In this document: positions 43,228 through 51,776 of the stretch, one piece after another | Layout: each line of letters starts with the position of its first letter | How positions within the stretch are numbered: the stretch's first letter is position 1 | From: Paenibacillus sp. OV219 | GTDB taxonomy: Bacteria; Bacillota; Bacilli; Paenibacillales; Paenibacillaceae | Assembly: GCF_900110075.1 (NCBI RefSeq) | Contig: NZ_FOCJ01000007.1 | Location: forward strand, 186,001 to 250,000 | Length of the DNA stretch: 64,000 nucleotides | Direction: 5' to 3' | The notes under the pieces: model-generated | What the model was told of the DNA's origin: nothing | The model's input: the letters and a program-made list of their open reading frames with translations, nothing else | The model's database searches: none | Made by a program: the position numbers and the translations under genes

Positions 43228-43584
43228 GATGCGAGGCAGGGGGCATGCCAAATAGCCTGCCCATCAAGCAAATAGGGTGCCGAGAGATCAAATACGTTCT
43301 CTCAGCAGGAGAAATGATGCAAAATAAAGCCGAGAGATCATATTTGATCTCTCGGCTTTATTTTGGTAGTACTGACAGCGCTGAGAGCAGGACTATCCGA
43401 CTCTCGCGATCAAAAATCAGGGCGACGCAGCCCTTCCTTAACCAACACAGTTACTCAACAACGCCCGAGCACCACGCTAGCAGATGGAACAGCCTGTCAA
43501 CGTCGCACCCACAACAGAGCCAACGCACTTAACTAATTTCACGTTAGCCCATGTCCCCCACGGGCAGCAACATTTCTAACTAAC
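43228..43584. repeat. Intergenic region with three GAGAG/CTCTC hairpins
   Basis: Hairpins lie at about 43282-43307 (GCCGAGAGA paired with TCTCTCAGC-type), 43321-43364 and 43380-43410 (GCTGAGAG with CTCTC). The middle one has a perfect 20-bp stem (43321-43340 with 43345-43364) and can terminate both convergent transcripts. The rest, 43411-43584, shows no gene. Confidence 0.8.
43321..43368. terminator. Perfect 20-bp bidirectional hairpin terminator
   Basis: The arms are perfectly complementary around TATT, with A-rich left and T-rich right ends, the layout of a bidirectional intrinsic terminator. Its core GCCGAGAGATCA is shared with the terminator at 31503. Confidence 0.85.
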
Positions 43585-44898
43585 TTATACCACCGGGAAG
43601 AACTGCGGCAAGTAGTCGCGGTTTGCCTCGAGCATCTCATCAAGCAGCTTGATGGCGGTGTCGACGTTCGGTACTAATGGGTGGTGGACCATCGCTTGCA
43701 GTGCAACGCCGCGATCGCCGGTGACGGCAGCTTCGATTGTCAGCTGCTCATATGTCTTCACCGCGTGAATGAGCCCTTTCACATGCGGAGGTACGTTCGT
43801 AAGAGGCAGCGGCAATGGGCCGGTTTTCGTGACGACGCAATTCACTTCGATGGATGCGTCCTTCGGCAGGAAGTCGAGCATGCCGTTATTAGCGACATTA
43901 AGCGTCTGAATGTCGTTCGTGCCGTTGTGCAGCGAGCGCATCAGGTTCACCGCAGCCTCTGAGTAGAACGCGCCGCCGCGCTGCTCGAGCTGCTTCGGTT
44001 TCTCGCTCAGCTCAGGGTCGCGGTACAGCTGGAACAGCTCGTCTTCGACGCGTTTCACGACCGCCGCACGGTTGCCGTCACGTGCGAAGGATGCCTGCTG
44101 CTCTGCCAGCATTTCGTCCGTCATATAGAAATATTTCAAATAATACGAAGGCAGCCCGCCAAGCGAGAGAAGGAAGTTCGGGTCCCAGCCTTGCTGTGGT
44201 ACGTTCTTTCCGCTGAAGCCTTCCGTATTGCCGAGCAGCTCCGGCAGCTTCGACACTCCATCAACATCGACTCGCGTCACCCAGTGTAAATGGTTGAGTC
44301 CAACGAACTCGGTATAAATCTTCTCTGGAGCCACGTTATACGTAGACGTCAGCCATTTCCGAAGTCCAATCGGTGAATTGCACAGTCCTACGCTGCGCAC
44401 GTTCGAGTGCTTATGAATCGCTTCTGTCACAATGCCCGCCGGATTCGTGAAGTTCAGCAGCCACGCATTCGGAGCCAGTTCCTCAATATCACGGCAAATG
44501 TTGAGCAGCACTGGAATCGTCCGCAGCGCCTTCATCATGCCGCCAGGACCAGTCGTCTCCTGTCCGATGACGCCGTATTTCAGCGGTATCGACTCATCCC
44601 GACCGCGTGCTTCCAGCATGCCGACACGCATCTGCGTGCTCACGAAATCGGCACCGCGAATCGCCAAGCGGCGGTCCGTCGTCAGATGTACCTCTATCGG
44701 AAGCCCAGAACGCTCGACCATTCTTCGCGCCAGATTACCGACAATCTCCAGCTTATGAAGTCCTGCATCAATGTCCACAAGCCACAGCTCGCGAACGGGC
44801 AATTCATGATGATACTGAATAAAACCTTCCACCAGCTCCGGCGTGTACGAGGAGCCTCCACCAATTACGACCATTTTCAATCCGTCTGCCACAAACAC
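43585..44898 (-). CDS. GH4 6-phospho-beta-glucosidase-like enzyme (LicH/CelF type)
   Basis: GH4 enzymes cleave (phospho)glycosides by an NAD- and Mn-dependent redox mechanism. The NAD-binding opening is MVVIGGGSSYTPELVEGF. The motifs LLNFTNPAGIVTEAIHKH, LCNSPIG (metal-binding Cys) and FVGLNHLHW (Asn and His) follow. GTG at 44898 is the likely start, with AAAGGG seven bases before; a second GTG at 44892 is possible. It is the last gene of a LacI-kinase-GH4 operon with no PTS genes nearby. The phosphorylated substrate might therefore come from the neighbouring kinase rather than a PTS (inference). Confidence 0.9.
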   Translation of the reverse strand: MFVADGLKMVVIGGGSSYTPELVEGFIQYHHELPVRELWLVDIDAGLHKLEIVGNLARRMVERSGLPIEVHLTTDRRLAIRGADFVSTQMRVGMLEARGRDESIPLKYGVIGQETTGPGGMMKALRTIPVLLNICRDIEELAPNAWLLNFTNPAGIVTEAIHKHSNVRSVGLCNSPIGLRKWLTSTYNVAPEKIYTEFVGLNHLHWVTRVDVDGVSKLPELLGNTEGFSGKNVPQQGWDPNFLLSLGGLPSYYLKYFYMTDEMLAEQQASFARDGNRAAVVKRVEDELFQLYRDPELSEKPKQLEQRGGAFYSEAAVNLMRSLHNGTNDIQTLNVANNGMLDFLPKDASIEVNCVVTKTGPLPLPLTNVPPHVKGLIHAVKTYEQLTIEAAVTGDRGVALQAMVHHPLVPNVDTAIKLLDEMLEANRDYLPQFFPVV

Positions 44899-44911
44899 TC
44901 ACATCCCTTTC

Positions 44912-45895
44912 TTACACCGTTATATGATCAAAATCCCCTAAAGCCCGCATACGCACATACACGTCCTCGGTAATCGTCACTCCGTCCTCTTCCATCGCTG
45001 CCCATACGGCTCCGAAGACCGGATCCACTGTCAGTGTTACGATGCGAGCGCTCGGCGCAACCTCATGGACAACCTGCTTCAGTGCACCGCGAATCCAACC
45101 GCCGCGGTCACCGCGTGTTACAAGGCTGCCAGTTAATACGACGTCGAACTCGTCGCCGCCCATCCCAAGCCGCCGTGCAACAGCGGCTGCGGATTTCCCA
45201 AGCTCCTCACCTTGGCGCTGCAAAATCGCAATCGCAACTGCATCGCCTGCCGCCGCCGCTTCGAACAGCAGCTTCGCCACATCTACAGGTACGTTCTTAT
45301 CGTGATCGAGATAATCATTGTACATGTTCTCCACGCTTGAATAATCGAGACTAGCCAGCAGTAGCTCCGTCAGCAGCGTCGGCTGCTCACGCTCGTCCCA
45401 GGCGCGGATGACCGAGCGGAACACTTCCACATTCAAAGCGCCGCCTCCGCCAAAATCGCCATACATATAGCTGAAGCCGCCGACCTGCAGCTGCTCGCCA
45501 GCCTTGTTCCGGCCGGCACAGTTCGTGCCTGTGCCGCATATAACCGAGATGCCGTAAGCGCGATCCGTTCCGGCGCGCAGGCCAATGATCGTATCGCACG
45601 CGATCGAGAAGCGCGGGAATCCGAGCGCGCTCACAATCGGGCGCAGAATGCGGAAGTCCGTCTCGCGGTCAGCGCCAGCAAGGCCGAAGTAAGCATGCGC
45701 CACATCCGCACGCTGTATGCCCGCTTGCTGCAGTGCAGCAGCAGCTGCTTCCTCCAAGTGACGTGCCGCCTGGCCAGCATCAATCTGATGATTGCCGTTG
45801 CCGCTGGCTCCTTTGCCGAGCACATAGCCGTGCTCGTCCGTAACTAGCGCATGCGTCTTGCTGCCGCCGGCGTCAATGCCAACATAGTAAGCCAT
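44912..45895 (-). CDS. BadF/BadG-type sugar kinase (GlcNAc-kinase-like)
   Basis: This ASKHA-fold ATPase is of the N-acetylglucosamine kinase branch: MAYYVGIDAGGSKTHALVTD (phosphate loop 1), VICGTGTNCAGRNKAGEQLQVGGFSYMYGDFGGGGALNVE, and DVVLTGSLVTRG. It phosphorylates a sugar or sugar-like substrate with ATP in the cytoplasm. It lies eight bases after the LacI gene and 13 bp before GH4. This suggests that it phosphorylates the GH4 substrate or its product. Which sugar is not evident. Confidence 0.88.
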   Translation of the reverse strand: MAYYVGIDAGGSKTHALVTDEHGYVLGKGASGNGNHQIDAGQAARHLEEAAAAALQQAGIQRADVAHAYFGLAGADRETDFRILRPIVSALGFPRFSIACDTIIGLRAGTDRAYGISVICGTGTNCAGRNKAGEQLQVGGFSYMYGDFGGGGALNVEVFRSVIRAWDEREQPTLLTELLLASLDYSSVENMYNDYLDHDKNVPVDVAKLLFEAAAAGDAVAIAILQRQGEELGKSAAAVARRLGMGGDEFDVVLTGSLVTRGDRGGWIRGALKQVVHEVAPSARIVTLTVDPVFGAVWAAMEEDGVTITEDVYVRMRALGDFDHITV

Positions 45896-45902
45896 CGTAA
45901 GC

Positions 45903-46928
45903 TCACTCCTTTTCTTTATGCTCTAGCAGCGCAGCTGCAATAGTTTTTGTAGATTGCCTTACTATGAGTTCAGGTTCGATTCGGACACTGGAAGCGCGTT
46001 CCATTGCACCGTCAATTCGCTTGAGCAGCATATCAGCAGCTGCAACAGCGATAAGATCGGCAGGCTGGCGTACCGTCGTCAGAAACGGACGCAGCCGTGA
46101 AGCGATAACCTGGTCGTCGTAGCCAACAACCGCCACTTCATCCGGCACGCGAATGCCCGCCTCAAGAAAAGCATTGGTCACGCCGACGGCAATCGTATCG
46201 TCCCCAGCAAACACGGCGTCAGGCAGATGCTTCGTTTCAATCCAGCGCCGGGCAGTCTGATAGCCGAACTCCGTCTCGTAATCGCCGCTAGCGATCTCGA
46301 ACGGCGCAAGCCCGGCTTCATCTAGCGCTTGCAGGAAGCCGCTGCGTCGTTCCTTCGTGCTGCGGAACAGCTCGCTTCCGCTCAGGTGGGCAATCGAACG
46401 TGCGCCGAGCTGCGCAAGCAACTGGCCAGCGATATATCCGCCCTTAACATTGTCGATCGTCACGGAGTAAGTGTCATTCTCCGCATTCTGGTTATCAATA
46501 AGCACATACGGAATGTTGCGCCGCTTGAGCTCGACGATATAACGGTCTTCCTCCACAGGAGAGAGCAGTATGAGTCCGTCGACGCGGTCCTCCTGAATGA
46601 GATAATGGCTTTCATCCTCCGCGAGCCGTCCTTTCGTGACCGCGACAGCAAGGAAATAACCATGCTGGGCAAGGATTTCATTCAACTCGCTAACGATCGC
46701 ATCAAAGAACGAGTCCTGCAGCGTCGTCATCACGAGGCCGATAATGCCGGTTTTGCCGCGGGCGAGGCTACGTGCAGCCGCGCTTGGATGGTAATCAAGC
46801 TCCTTCATCGCATGAAGCACCCGCTGCCGGTTCTTCTCGCGTACCGATCCTGAACCGTTCAAGACACGGGATACGGTAACGACGGAGAGACCGGATCTTT
46901 TAGCGACATCAAATATGCTAACTTTCAT
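45903..46928 (-). CDS. LacI-family transcriptional repressor
   Basis: The helix-turn-helix is typical: VSIFDVAKRSGLSVVTVSRVLNG, then hinge YHPSAAARSLARGKT, then a periplasmic-binding-like effector domain (IIGLVMTTLQDSFFDAIVSELN, FAGDDTIAVGVTNAFLEAG). The ATG at 46928 gives the standard LacI opening MKVSIFDVA; a TTG at 46934 is closer to AGGAG. It heads the kinase/GH4 operon and probably controls it through the 24-bp palindrome at 47019. The effector is unknown but may be the operon's sugar. Confidence 0.9.
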   Translation of the reverse strand: MKVSIFDVAKRSGLSVVTVSRVLNGSGSVREKNRQRVLHAMKELDYHPSAAARSLARGKTGIIGLVMTTLQDSFFDAIVSELNEILAQHGYFLAVAVTKGRLAEDESHYLIQEDRVDGLILLSPVEEDRYIVELKRRNIPYVLIDNQNAENDTYSVTIDNVKGGYIAGQLLAQLGARSIAHLSGSELFRSTKERRSGFLQALDEAGLAPFEIASGDYETEFGYQTARRWIETKHLPDAVFAGDDTIAVGVTNAFLEAGIRVPDEVAVVGYDDQVIASRLRPFLTTVRQPADLIAVAAADMLLKRIDGAMERASSVRIEPELIVRQSTKTIAAALLEHKEKE

Positions 46929-46934
46929 ATCCAA

Positions 46935-47286
46935 TCATGCTCCTATGCCATTAATTAAAGTGGCTAAACGTTAGCTCTATAAACAGTCGATCAATTCATC
47001 TCATAAACCTTTCATTCCAAAAGTTAAAGCGCTTTAACTTTTGTGTATCTAACAACTATTGTAGATGACCGATGCCAATTCCGCAATCGCTTTCTTTCCC
47101 TGATCTTTAACTTATACTACTGTGGAAAGTCACTCATATGTGGAAAAGTCGTCATATTTTGTCGAAAAATTGCTATCATCGCATAAATTAATCTTGTAAA
47201 ATATGAGAGATTGACTATAATAGTTATAAATCCGACTAAAACGATTGGATTTTAGTCAAGAACTAGGAATATGGGGGAGATAGAAT
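46935..47286. promoter_or_regulatory. Divergent control region (LacI operator, importer promoter, hairpin)
   Basis: The region holds a perfect 24-bp palindrome at 47019-47042 (AAAAGTTAAAGC and its complement), an ideal LacI-family operator. A weaker GCTAAACGTTAGC lies at 46963-46975. For the plus-strand importer, TTGTAA (47194-47199) and TATAAT (47216-47221) are 16 bp apart. The arms GACTAAAA (47234-47241) and TTTTAGTC (47250-47257) then form a hairpin or operator in the leader. Confidence 0.75.
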
Positions 47287-48111
47287 ATGAGAACAACGAA
47301 AACAGTAGCGGGATTTGGCATTACTTTAACACTGATGGCAGGCATTTTTAGCGGTTGCGGATCGAGTGACAACAGCAATTCCGGCGGTTCTTCCGATGAC
47401 AAAACATTGATCGTCGGTACGCAGAACGACTATCCGCCATTCGCATATGTAGACGACAAGAACGTCCTGACAGGCTATGACGTGGAAGTGATCAAGGAAA
47501 TCGACAAGCGCCTCGACGGCTACAAATTCGATTTCTCGCCTACGACTTGGGACAGTATCTTCTTATCGCTTGAATCGAACAAAATCCAGCTTATTGCGGA
47601 TGAAGTAGCGAAGAGCGAGGAGCGCGAGGCGAAGTATCTGTTCTCGGACACGTCGTATTTTGCAGCGCAGACCGTTATTATCGTAAAGAAGGGTAGAACG
47701 GATATCCAATCACTGAAGGACCTTGAGGGCAAGAATGTCGGTGCGGTTGCAGGCGATTCCTACACGGTGCTGCTTGAGGATTACAACAAGAAGAACGGCG
47801 ACAAGATTAAACTCAAATATAGCGAGAGCACAAGCCCAGCTGATATTTTGCAGGATGTGCAGACAGGCCGCCTCGACGCTTATGTGAACGATCCGGTTAT
47901 GACAGGCGCCATTATTAAGAAGCAAAGCTTCGATCTCGATATCGTAGGCGAGCCGATCACATCCGACAACATCGGCATCGTGTTCGCGAAGGACAAGCAA
48001 GGCGAAGAGCTTAAGGCGAAGATTGATCCGATTCTGAAAGCGATGAAGGAAGACGGTACGCTTGCGAAGCTGTCGAAGCAGTGGACTGAAGGCGAGTACA
48101 TCCCTGAATAA
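47287..48111 (+). CDS. Amino-acid ABC transporter binding lipoprotein (cystine/SMM-type cluster)
   Basis: The signal peptide of about 22 residues ends in FSGC. The mature part is a family-3 solute-binding protein: LIVGTQNDYPPFAYVDDKNVLTGYDVEVIKEIDKRL, TPTTWDSIFLSLESNKIQLIAD-type core, DVQTGRLDAYVNDPVMTGA. These bind polar amino acids, and the nearest types are cystine-binding proteins of the TcyA kind. The permease and ATPase follow directly. Because a homocysteine methyltransferase is in the same cluster, S-methylmethionine or methionine is also plausible. GGGGGAGAT precedes the ATG. Confidence 0.9.
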   Translation: MRTTKTVAGFGITLTLMAGIFSGCGSSDNSNSGGSSDDKTLIVGTQNDYPPFAYVDDKNVLTGYDVEVIKEIDKRLDGYKFDFSPTTWDSIFLSLESNKIQLIADEVAKSEEREAKYLFSDTSYFAAQTVIIVKKGRTDIQSLKDLEGKNVGAVAGDSYTVLLEDYNKKNGDKIKLKYSESTSPADILQDVQTGRLDAYVNDPVMTGAIIKKQSFDLDIVGEPITSDNIGIVFAKDKQGEELKAKIDPILKAMKEDGTLAKLSKQWTEGEYIPE

Positions 48112-48132
48112 AAGCGAAGAAGGTAACGTACG

Positions 48133-48855
48133 ATGGAAAAGCTCCTTGATATCGACTATTTGATCAAATCATTCCCGCATATTCTCAAATATTTGCCGGT
48201 CACCATCTGGATCTCCATTGCATCCATGGTACTCGGCGTTACGATCGGACTCGCGACTGCGCTGATCCGGCTTTATAAGGTGCCCGTTCTCGGGCCCCTT
48301 TCTGCGTTATATGTCTCTTTTGTGCGGGGCACGCCGCTGCTCGTTCAGATTTATCTCGTATTCTATGGCATTCCGAAGTTTATCTACTACTTCCAAACAG
48401 AGCATGGCTGGCTGACAGGGCTGGACGTCAACTACGTCTCGCCAGAGTTCTATGCGCTGCTGTCGTTCTCGCTCAATCTAGGCGCGTACTTGTCTGAAAC
48501 GATTCGCTCGGCGATTGAATCCGTCGATCGCGGGCAGTTTGAAGCGGCTGATGCGATTGGTCTTACGCGTGCGCAGACGATGCTGAAGATTATTTTGCCG
48601 CAGGCGCTCACGGTAGCCTTGCCGAATCTCGGGAATACGTTCATTAGCACAGTGAAGGATACCTCGCTCGTCTTCGTCATCGGTGTCATCGATATTATGG
48701 GTGAAGCGAAGATCATCGGTGCGCGCGGGCTCGCTTACTTCGAGGTGTTCATCGCGGTATCACTCATCTATTGGCCGGTATGCATCATCATTGAACGCGT
48801 TCTCGCCATTGTTGAGAAACGTATCCGTAAATACGAAAGAAGTGCGATCTCATGA
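48133..48855 (+). CDS. Amino-acid ABC transporter permease (HisM/TcyB type)
   Basis: Five-helix permease of 240 residues with [18 protein letters not shown] and the EAA loop [33 protein letters not shown]. It starts about 20 bp after the binding-protein stop. The stop codon overlaps the following ATG by four bases. It forms the translocation path for the substrate bound by the lipoprotein at 47287. Confidence 0.93.
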   Translation: MEKLLDIDYLIKSFPHILKYLPVTIWISIASMVLGVTIGLATALIRLYKVPVLGPLSALYVSFVRGTPLLVQIYLVFYGIPKFIYYFQTEHGWLTGLDVNYVSPEFYALLSFSLNLGAYLSETIRSAIESVDRGQFEAADAIGLTRAQTMLKIILPQALTVALPNLGNTFISTVKDTSLVFVIGVIDIMGEAKIIGARGLAYFEVFIAVSLIYWPVCIIIERVLAIVEKRIRKYERSAIS

Positions 48856-49589
48856 TTCAGCTGCAGCAAATTCATAAATATTACGGCTCTCAGCATGTGC
48901 TGAAGGGCATCGATCTTACGGTCGGCAAAGGCGAGGTTGTCGCGATTCTCGGGCCAAGCGGCTCCGGCAAATCAACACTGCTGCGCAGCATCAACTTTCT
49001 GGAGCGCGCCACAAGCGGCACCATTACGATTAACGGTCTCACTGTGGACGCCGCATCCGCTAGCAAAACGGATGTTTTGGCGCTTCGCTTGTCTACAGGA
49101 ATGGTGTTTCAGCAGTACCATCTGTTCAAGAACCTCAAGGTGCTGCAAAATGTGATGCTCGGCTTAACTAACGTCAAGAAGCTATCGCCTGCGAAGGCGA
49201 AGGAGCTCAGTAGTGCGCTGCTCGAGAAGGTTGGGCTGAAGGATCGGATGAATCACTACCCATCGCAGCTATCGGGGGGCCAGCAGCAGCGCGTCGGCAT
49301 TGCGCGGGCACTGGCACTGAATCCGGAAGTGCTGCTGTTCGACGAGCCAACATCTTCGCTTGACCCTGAGCTTGTCGACGAAGTGCTATCGGTTATCAAG
49401 CAAGTCGCAAGCGAAGGGAACACGATGATCGTCGTGACGCATGAGCTTGGTTTTGCCCGTGAGGTTGCAGACCGTATTGTGTTCATGGAGGATGGCGTTA
49501 TCGTTGAAGAAGGAACTGCCGAGCAGATGTTCTCGAATCCAGTGAAAGAGCGGACGCGACAGTTTCTTGGCAAAGCGCTAAGAGTGTAA
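48852..49589 (+). CDS. Amino-acid ABC transporter ATPase (GlnQ/TcyC type)
   Basis: Walker A is [19 protein letters not shown], the Q-loop is [17 protein letters not shown], the signature is [16 protein letters not shown], and Walker B is [13 protein letters not shown]. The H-loop is [14 protein letters not shown]. It energises uptake through the permease at 48133. Its first four bases overlap the permease stop. It is 245 residues, complete. Confidence 0.95.
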   Translation: MIQLQQIHKYYGSQHVLKGIDLTVGKGEVVAILGPSGSGKSTLLRSINFLERATSGTITINGLTVDAASASKTDVLALRLSTGMVFQQYHLFKNLKVLQNVMLGLTNVKKLSPAKAKELSSALLEKVGLKDRMNHYPSQLSGGQQQRVGIARALALNPEVLLFDEPTSSLDPELVDEVLSVIKQVASEGNTMIVVTHELGFAREVADRIVFMEDGVIVEEGTAEQMFSNPVKERTRQFLGKALRV

Positions 49590-49614
49590 CGGCGTGCAGA
49601 GAGGAGCTAGAGTT

Positions 49615-50727
49615 ATGAGCTATGCAACAGGACTAACCGTGATTGAGCGGTTCGAGCAGCTTGCTCCGAAACATATCGCAATGCCGAATGATCGTATCGG
49701 GCTTCAACTGGGCTCTTTGAAGAAAGACATTCGTAAGGTAGTAGTCGCGCTGGATGTGACGGAGGAGGTGGCAGATGAAGCGATTCGCGTGGGAGCTGAT
49801 CTCATCATCGCCCATCATGCCATTATTTATCGGCCGCTCGAGCATTTGCAGACTGACAGCCCTGCAGGGCAGCTGTATGCGAAGCTTATTAAGCATGACA
49901 TCGCGGTCTATATCGCACATACGAATTTGGATGCAGCCGAAGGCGGCGTGAATGATCTTTTGGCGGAGGCGCTGGGATTGAGCGAGTTGGGTCTGCTTAC
50001 GGTCGTACATACGGAGAAGCTGAAAAAGCTTGCGGTCTTCGTGCCCCAGACGCATCATCAGCAGGTGCTGGAAGCGATGTTTGCAGCAGGCGTCGGTCGA
50101 ATTGGCGATTACAGCAACTGTTCGTTCAACCTGTCGGGAGAAGCAACGTTCATGCCGTCGGACAGCGCGCAGCCGTTCATCGGTGAGGCAGGCGTGCTGG
50201 AGCGAGTGGCGGAAGTTCGGATTGAGTCGGTTGTGCCCGAAAGTCTTGTGCAGCAAGCGATTCAGGCTGTCATAAAGGCGCATCCTTATGAAGAGGTCGC
50301 CTACGACATCTACCCGATTGAGCATGAGGCAAAAAGATATGGTATCGGTCGCGTCGGCGTGCTGCCTTCGGAGATGCAGCTTGGCGAGTTGGCGGAGCAT
50401 GTGAAAAGTGCTTTTGGACTGGATGCGGTGCGCGTTGTCGGCGACTTAGGTGTGACGGTCCGCAAGGCGGCGCTGCTTGGCGGATCGGGCGGTAAGTTTA
50501 TTAGCGATGCGATAAGGGCTGGAGCCGATGTGCTGATTACCGGCGATATTGACTACCATACCGCACAGGATGCGAAAGCGGCAGGCTTTGCGCTCATTGA
50601 TGCGGGTCATTATATCGAGCAAATCATGAAGCAGGGCGTGGCGGCTTATTTGATCGGGGCACTTACGGGAACGGCGACAGAAGTCGTAGTTTCTGAGGCA
50701 TCGACAGATCCATTCCGCTCAGTGTAA
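49615..50727 (+). CDS. Nif3-like dinuclear metal hexameric protein (YqfO type)
   Basis: The 370-residue protein belongs to the Nif3/YqfO family: ADLIIAHHAIIYRPLEHL (metal-binding histidines), IAHTNLDAAEGGVNDLLAEALGL, and GSGGKFISDAIRAGADVLITGDIDYHTAQDAKAAGFALIDAGHY. It carries the inserted YqfO-type ferredoxin-like domain (HPYEEVAYDIYPIE). GAGGAG lies eight bases before the ATG at 49615; the frame from 49594 is unneeded. Related proteins are annotated as GTP cyclohydrolase I type 2, an activity not firmly established. It sits inside a transporter/methyltransferase operon rather than next to rpoD-dnaG. Confidence 0.9.
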   Translation: MSYATGLTVIERFEQLAPKHIAMPNDRIGLQLGSLKKDIRKVVVALDVTEEVADEAIRVGADLIIAHHAIIYRPLEHLQTDSPAGQLYAKLIKHDIAVYIAHTNLDAAEGGVNDLLAEALGLSELGLLTVVHTEKLKKLAVFVPQTHHQQVLEAMFAAGVGRIGDYSNCSFNLSGEATFMPSDSAQPFIGEAGVLERVAEVRIESVVPESLVQQAIQAVIKAHPYEEVAYDIYPIEHEAKRYGIGRVGVLPSEMQLGELAEHVKSAFGLDAVRVVGDLGVTVRKAALLGGSGGKFISDAIRAGADVLITGDIDYHTAQDAKAAGFALIDAGHYIEQIMKQGVAAYLIGALTGTATEVVVSEASTDPFRSV

Positions 50728-50757
50728 AGCGTTAGAAGAAGGGAGATATCTGGGCAG

Positions 50758-51696
50758 ATGAATCCGATTGAAGCGATATTACAGCAGTACCAGGTGCTCA
50801 TCCTTGACGGCGCGATGGCGACCGAGCTGGAAAGCCACGGGTGCGACTTGAATGACAGCCTCTGGTCGGCGAAGGTGCTGATGGACAATCCGCAGTTGAT
50901 TGGCCAGGTGCATCGCGATTATTTTGCCGCTGGGGCGGATGTTGCGATAACGGCAAGCTACCAGGCAACCGTGGAGGGCTTTCGCAGCCGCGGGTTGAGT
51001 CAGGTAGAAGCGGACGCGCTCATTCGGCGCTCCGTGAGAGTGGCGGTCGAGGCAAGGGACGCTTTCTGGTCCAAGCCGGCGAATCGCGAGGGGCGGCCGA
51101 AGCCGCTTGTCGCCGCTTCGGTAGGGCCGTATGGAGCGTTCCTTGCAGACGGCTCGGAGTATCGGGGCGACTATCAGCTGACGGAAGCAGAGCTAATGGA
51201 CTTTCATCGGGAGCGGATGCGCACGTTAATTGAAGCGGGAGCGGAGCTGCTCGCTTGCGAGACGATTCCGTGCCTGCTGGAAGCGCAGGCCATCGTGAAG
51301 CTTCTCGAGACGGAGTTTCCCGGCGTGTACGCATGGATCAGCTTCAGCGCGAAGGATGGGCTGCATATCAGCAGCGGCGAGACGATTGCCGCATGCGCGC
51401 GGTGGCTCGATGCGCATGAGCAGGTCGCCGCGATCGGCGTCAACTGCACGCCGCCGCAGCATATCCGCTCGCTCGTTAGCGAGCTCGGCAAGCATACGGC
51501 GAAGCCGGTGCTGGTCTACCCGAATTCGGGCGAAAGCTATGATCCGTCCGATAAGACTTGGCATGCCAGCGGCACGATTGAGAGCTACGGCTGCAGCGCC
51601 AAGGGTTGGCATGAAGCAGGCGCCCGCTTGATCGGCGGCTGCTGCCGGACGACACCGGCGGACATCCAGGCGATTGCCGCTTGGGCACGTGCGTAA
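50758..51696 (+). CDS. mmuM: Homocysteine S-methyltransferase (MmuM-like)
   Basis: The sequence contains VLILDGAMATELE, ITASYQATVEGF and VGVNCTPPQHI-type core, and closes with ARLIGGCCRTTPADIQAIA. The last contains the CC zinc ligands expected along with Cys of GVNC. The enzyme transfers a methyl group, usually from S-methylmethionine, to homocysteine to form methionine. It follows the Nif3-like gene by 30 bp and the amino-acid importer further upstream, suggesting uptake and use of S-methylmethionine (inference). GAAGGGAG precedes the ATG. Confidence 0.9.
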   Translation: MNPIEAILQQYQVLILDGAMATELESHGCDLNDSLWSAKVLMDNPQLIGQVHRDYFAAGADVAITASYQATVEGFRSRGLSQVEADALIRRSVRVAVEARDAFWSKPANREGRPKPLVAASVGPYGAFLADGSEYRGDYQLTEAELMDFHRERMRTLIEAGAELLACETIPCLLEAQAIVKLLETEFPGVYAWISFSAKDGLHISSGETIAACARWLDAHEQVAAIGVNCTPPQHIRSLVSELGKHTAKPVLVYPNSGESYDPSDKTWHASGTIESYGCSAKGWHEAGARLIGGCCRTTPADIQAIAAWARA

Positions 51697-51711
51697 TGGA
51701 GCAGGCTGAGG

Positions 51712-51754
51712 CCGTTCTGTAAGTCACATCTGGTGACTTGCAGAACGGTTTTTT
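51712..51754 (+). terminator. Strong terminator of the amino-acid/MmuM operon
   Basis: A 16-bp stem (51712-51727 with 51733-51748, one T-G pair) is followed by TTTTTTG. Confidence 0.92.
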
Positions 51755-51776
51755 GTTGTTCATGTCGTGTGGGGGG

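Noticed and set aside
46963-46975. GCTAAACGTTAGC as a catabolite-repression (cre) site
   Set aside because: It lacks the TG...CA ends of the cre consensus. It is more likely a minor LacI-type half-palindrome or chance.
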